Shown here: positions 60,845 to 64,000 of the stretch, one piece after another
How the letters are laid out: each line of letters opens with the position of its first letter
Numbering within the stretch: the stretch's first letter is position 1
Assembly: GCA_948567375.1 (NCBI GenBank)
Contig: OX419759.1
Span: forward strand, 35,317,493 to 35,381,492
Direction: 5' to 3'
DNA: 64,000 nucleotides
From: Lunularia cruciata
Lineage: Eukaryota > Streptophyta > Marchantiopsida > Lunulariales > Lunulariaceae
Notes under the pieces: generated by a model
The model's database searches: none
What the model saw: the letters and a program-made list of their open reading frames with translations, nothing else
Told to the model about the DNA's origin: nothing
Translations under genes and position numbers: made by a program

Positions 60845-63800
60845 ACAAACACAACACCGACCCTTACACTCAAATTTTACTTCCACTTATAATCACTTCG
60901 CTGTAATTGAACCTTCGAAAATCCAGATACAGACAACAGGGAATCAAGCGCAGAAACTGAATTTCGAAGCTGCTCCACTCAGCGCAATCGTGGATCATAC
61001 ACTAACCTCGGCGTATTGCAGCTTCTGTCATAAAAGCAGCAGAAATTCCCCATACAATGTCAACTATTCAGATCACTCATACTACAGTACATACTTACAT
61101 CAGGGTAAGTTCTCAACTTTGACACTGGACTATTTTGCTTTCAGTTCAGCTCGGAGACCTAGATTCACAACCGGGATCCCGAGTGTAAGCCGAAGATCTC
61201 GACGCCACAAATCACACTATCACAAACATAAATTACACGCATTCATCGTTACACGAAAAATTCGATACGGAACAGAAATTCAAACATTTGTTCCCAATTA
61301 TCATCCACTCTTACGTCACAGCCAACTTGGATTATATCTCCTAACAAAAAAATATGCTAGATCATCCAGGAACCGACATCACAGCAAATTTCCAAACACT
61401 CATCCACGCTCCTCAATCCCACCCTTCTAAATTAACATTAAGCTCCAATTCCATTACCCAAATACAGAAATTCGATGAATCTACCCACCAATCGACAATC
61501 TCCGTGGAGATTCTCAGGTCCGAGTACCAGTTACGTGATTCCCACACAGTCAACAGAGAATGAGCGTCTAATTCCACACCAAAATTTCACGAGCTCGAGC
61601 CATTGTCAGCCCAATCCTCCATCCTCGAATCGGCACTACCTGTAGCCTGCAGCTCCTAATCCTCCGAATTACGAAGAATCTGGCCCAGTCATGCGTTATA
61701 CACCCCTATACTGGAGTCAGTTAAAAAGTCCCTATGGAGGTCTTTTCCCTTCCCACGGACTTCGTCTTTCCCTTAGGACCTGGCATGAGCAGATAGGCTC
61801 TGATGCTTCTTCGGCCGTTACAAGTGTTGGGATCTGGGGAATAAAATATGCTCTTAAAGATCCTTATTTAATTTACCCGACATGAAATGACATTTACCGA
61901 GAATTTCGTGTACTCCCACGTGTGAAATGTAGGAGGTAAAACTCCGTTACATTTTCTAAGCCTTTTACTATATAGTTTTTTATGGTCTTGTTACTTATCC
62001 TCTGCCTACTTGGACAGGTTGGTTTCCATGGACGTGACGTTAAGATATCCATGAATTAATTAAAAAGAATTAGTGAAATGATAGGTTATTGTGTTTAATC
62101 TATCGAAAAGCCTAAATGTTTTGATGTTATCAACCCAGACTTTGATACTTTAAGAAAAGGATTGAATAAGTTTAAAAGGTATTTATCTTGTATCAAAGGC
62201 CTGGAAGATGAGCTTTGATAGTTTATAGTACCTTACAATCTTCTTTGGATTATTTGACTATTTCATTTACTTTGTAGTTCTTTCCTTTTGTTCCTCATTT
62301 TTTTAAAGTTTTTTAATATAAAATATTTTTAAAATAAGAGAATATTCCCTCTAAAGAATATATGTCTGACTTTTCTTTGTGTATCTATTTGATTAGCTAC
62401 TATGTACAACACTTTCTGAAACTAATAATCCTCTCTTTTTGGAAACCTCAAGATCTTTGAGAAGTGTTTTCTTTATGTCCTATGTTCATTATTCAGTTTG
62501 ATGATGGAGTCCTAAGCTGATGCACCTTGATGATGAAAGTACCTTCTATAAAAGGAATTATAATTTTGTTTTCATTTAGTGAGGTTTTAACAGAATATTG
62601 GAGAATCCAATTGATCTCATCAAAATTTTGAGTAGATCTCTTTTGGTGACTTTACAATCTTATATATTATATTCTACAATGTTTGTTTCTATAGATTAGC
62701 ATCTAAAATACTCGAACTGAAACATTGTAGATATGTCCTTGGAGTTATTAACAATATAGACCATATGTCACTCTTTGATTCAATTGCTCAATAAATAGGG
62801 AGGGATGAAAGAATGATCTTTTGAATGACATGTCTTTGGGAATTCATAAAAATAAATATTTTTTTGTTCATCTTCCTTAATATAGAGAGATTTTACTGTT
62901 ATAAGTTGACATAAGGTACTGAATGGATGTAAGTATACGTCCTACTATTATAGCTTCACTTTTATAAATAATTTTAAGAAGATCATATTTATGTATTTGG
63001 ATTAGCTTCTCTTTTAATTAGAAAATAAATTTAGAGAAACCTTCTCTTGTTGTATTTTCTTTTCATTTCATATGTTTACTCAAATATCATGTTATAAAAA
63101 AAACATATCAAAGAATAAATATTTTTTTACTCCTAGAGCTACTAATTGAGCTATATATTTGACATTAAATTTTCTTTCATACTTATAATTTCCTCAAAAT
63201 CAGTCACTTTGATCTTCTATATTCAAAGTAGGAAATTTACTTATGGTTATATTTGAATGATCAACATCCTCTTGCACAAAGGATCATCGGTAATGAATGT
63301 TAAGTATAAAACTATAAATATATTTTGTGGTAGAAAATTTACTCGAAAACATGTTTCAGATTGAACGATTAACTCTTGTATGACAGAAAGTATCAACAAG
63401 AATTCATATTAAATATGATAGAATTTTCATAAGTGATAGATAAGGTGACTGAAGCAAATATATAAAACTGATCAGGATTTATAACATGCAGATAGCTATT
63501 GCTTATTTGATCATCTTTCTTTACAAACTATAATGCTAATTAGAACATACATCTATTTCAAACAAAAATTTGATACAATGATACATTTGATATTTTGATA
63601 CATTTACAAAATATAATGTATTTTTTAATAGAATAATGAAATGGAATTTCCTATTCATTAAATTAATATGAAACATTGAACCTTCCTTGAGATATATATC
63701 TAATGAATTGTGAAAAATAATTACCAATTTAATTTCAGTTAATTGAACTACTATACAATTCATATAGCTCCAAACTAAATCAATAAGACAAGTTCAACCT

Positions 63801-64000
63801 GAGTGATATATATATATATCCTGTAAAAATCTGTTTTTTATATTATTCATCATAAAAATCTCCAATGAGACCATGATTATTTTTGCAGCGTATTTTTTAA
63901 TTTTTTTTAATTTAATTTTTTATGTTACTCAAAAGATTTTTGAGATGATGCACTACACTATGAAAATTTATGAATATTGATGATTCACAATGAAAAATAA
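60845..64000. other. No recognised gene; AT-rich from about 61.9 kb
   Basis: A 146-codon plus-strand frame at 60990-61430 is Ser/His/Arg/Tyr-rich and matches nothing I know. It may be upstream flank of PYRB. From about 61,900 to the end the DNA is AT-rich with short low-complexity frames and an (AT)n run near 63808-63818. I see no tRNA or transposon domain. Confidence 0.5.

Noticed and set aside
60990-61430. 146-codon plus-strand frame upstream of PYRB
   Set aside because: Composition is dominated by Ser, His, Arg and Tyr and it lies in promoter-like DNA. No family resemblance.

Overview
The window looks like nuclear DNA of a non-seed land plant, most likely a bryophyte such as a moss. The genes are intron-rich with GT-AG junctions. 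There are plant organelle-type enzymes with N-terminal transit-like sequences, telobox motifs (AAACCCTAA), a nuclear tRNA-Leu and plant-type Ty1/copia and gypsy remnants. Two genes belong to flagella: KAP3 (kinesin-2 accessory subunit) and CFAP251/WDR66 (calmodulin- and spoke-associated complex). Seed plants without motile sperm have no obvious use for them, so a lineage with flagellate sperm is inferred.

Layout. 1-3.1 kb: decayed gypsy gag and very AT-rich DNA. 3.6-6.0 kb (+): seven-exon gene for a probably plastid protein with a GIY-YIG (Uri-like) fold. 7.2 kb (-): tRNA-Leu(UAA). 10.0-12.2 kb (+): COPI-associated/Tvp15-like membrane protein. 16.3-17.75 kb (-): intronless F-box gene. 20.0-27.5 kb: a repeat-rich block bounded by inverted arms of about 175 bp, probably a large MULE-like element, with a damaged pogo/Tigger-like transposon inside its right arm. 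28.7-29.7 kb (+): intact single-exon dimethylarginine dimethylaminohydrolase (DDAH). 30.9-36.7 kb (-): KAP3. 39.5-42.3 kb (-): organellar-type methionine aminopeptidase, all ten exons placed. 43.7-57.6 kb (+): CFAP251, split by a 5.7 kb copia retrotransposon lying antisense in one intron. 58.3-60.6 kb (-): aspartate carbamoyltransferase, six exons placed. 60.6-64 kb: promoter region of that gene and then AT-rich DNA without recognised genes.

Most genes have unrelated housekeeping jobs (de novo pyrimidine synthesis, N-terminal methionine removal, Golgi/COPI traffic, arginine-derivative hydrolysis, ubiquitin targeting). KAP3 and CFAP251 share the flagellum. The methionine aminopeptidase and CFAP251 genes are head to head across a roughly 1.4 kb interval holding a tandem duplication of about 110 bp. 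CFAP251 and aspartate carbamoyltransferase are tail to tail.

The most unusual structures are the copia element whose two long terminal repeats lie in opposite orientations, the 7.5 kb inverted-repeat element with a nested pogo element, and the pogo ORF whose PCNA-binding-like motif lies just past an in-frame TAG. All exon models were read by eye from splice sites, frame and family similarity.
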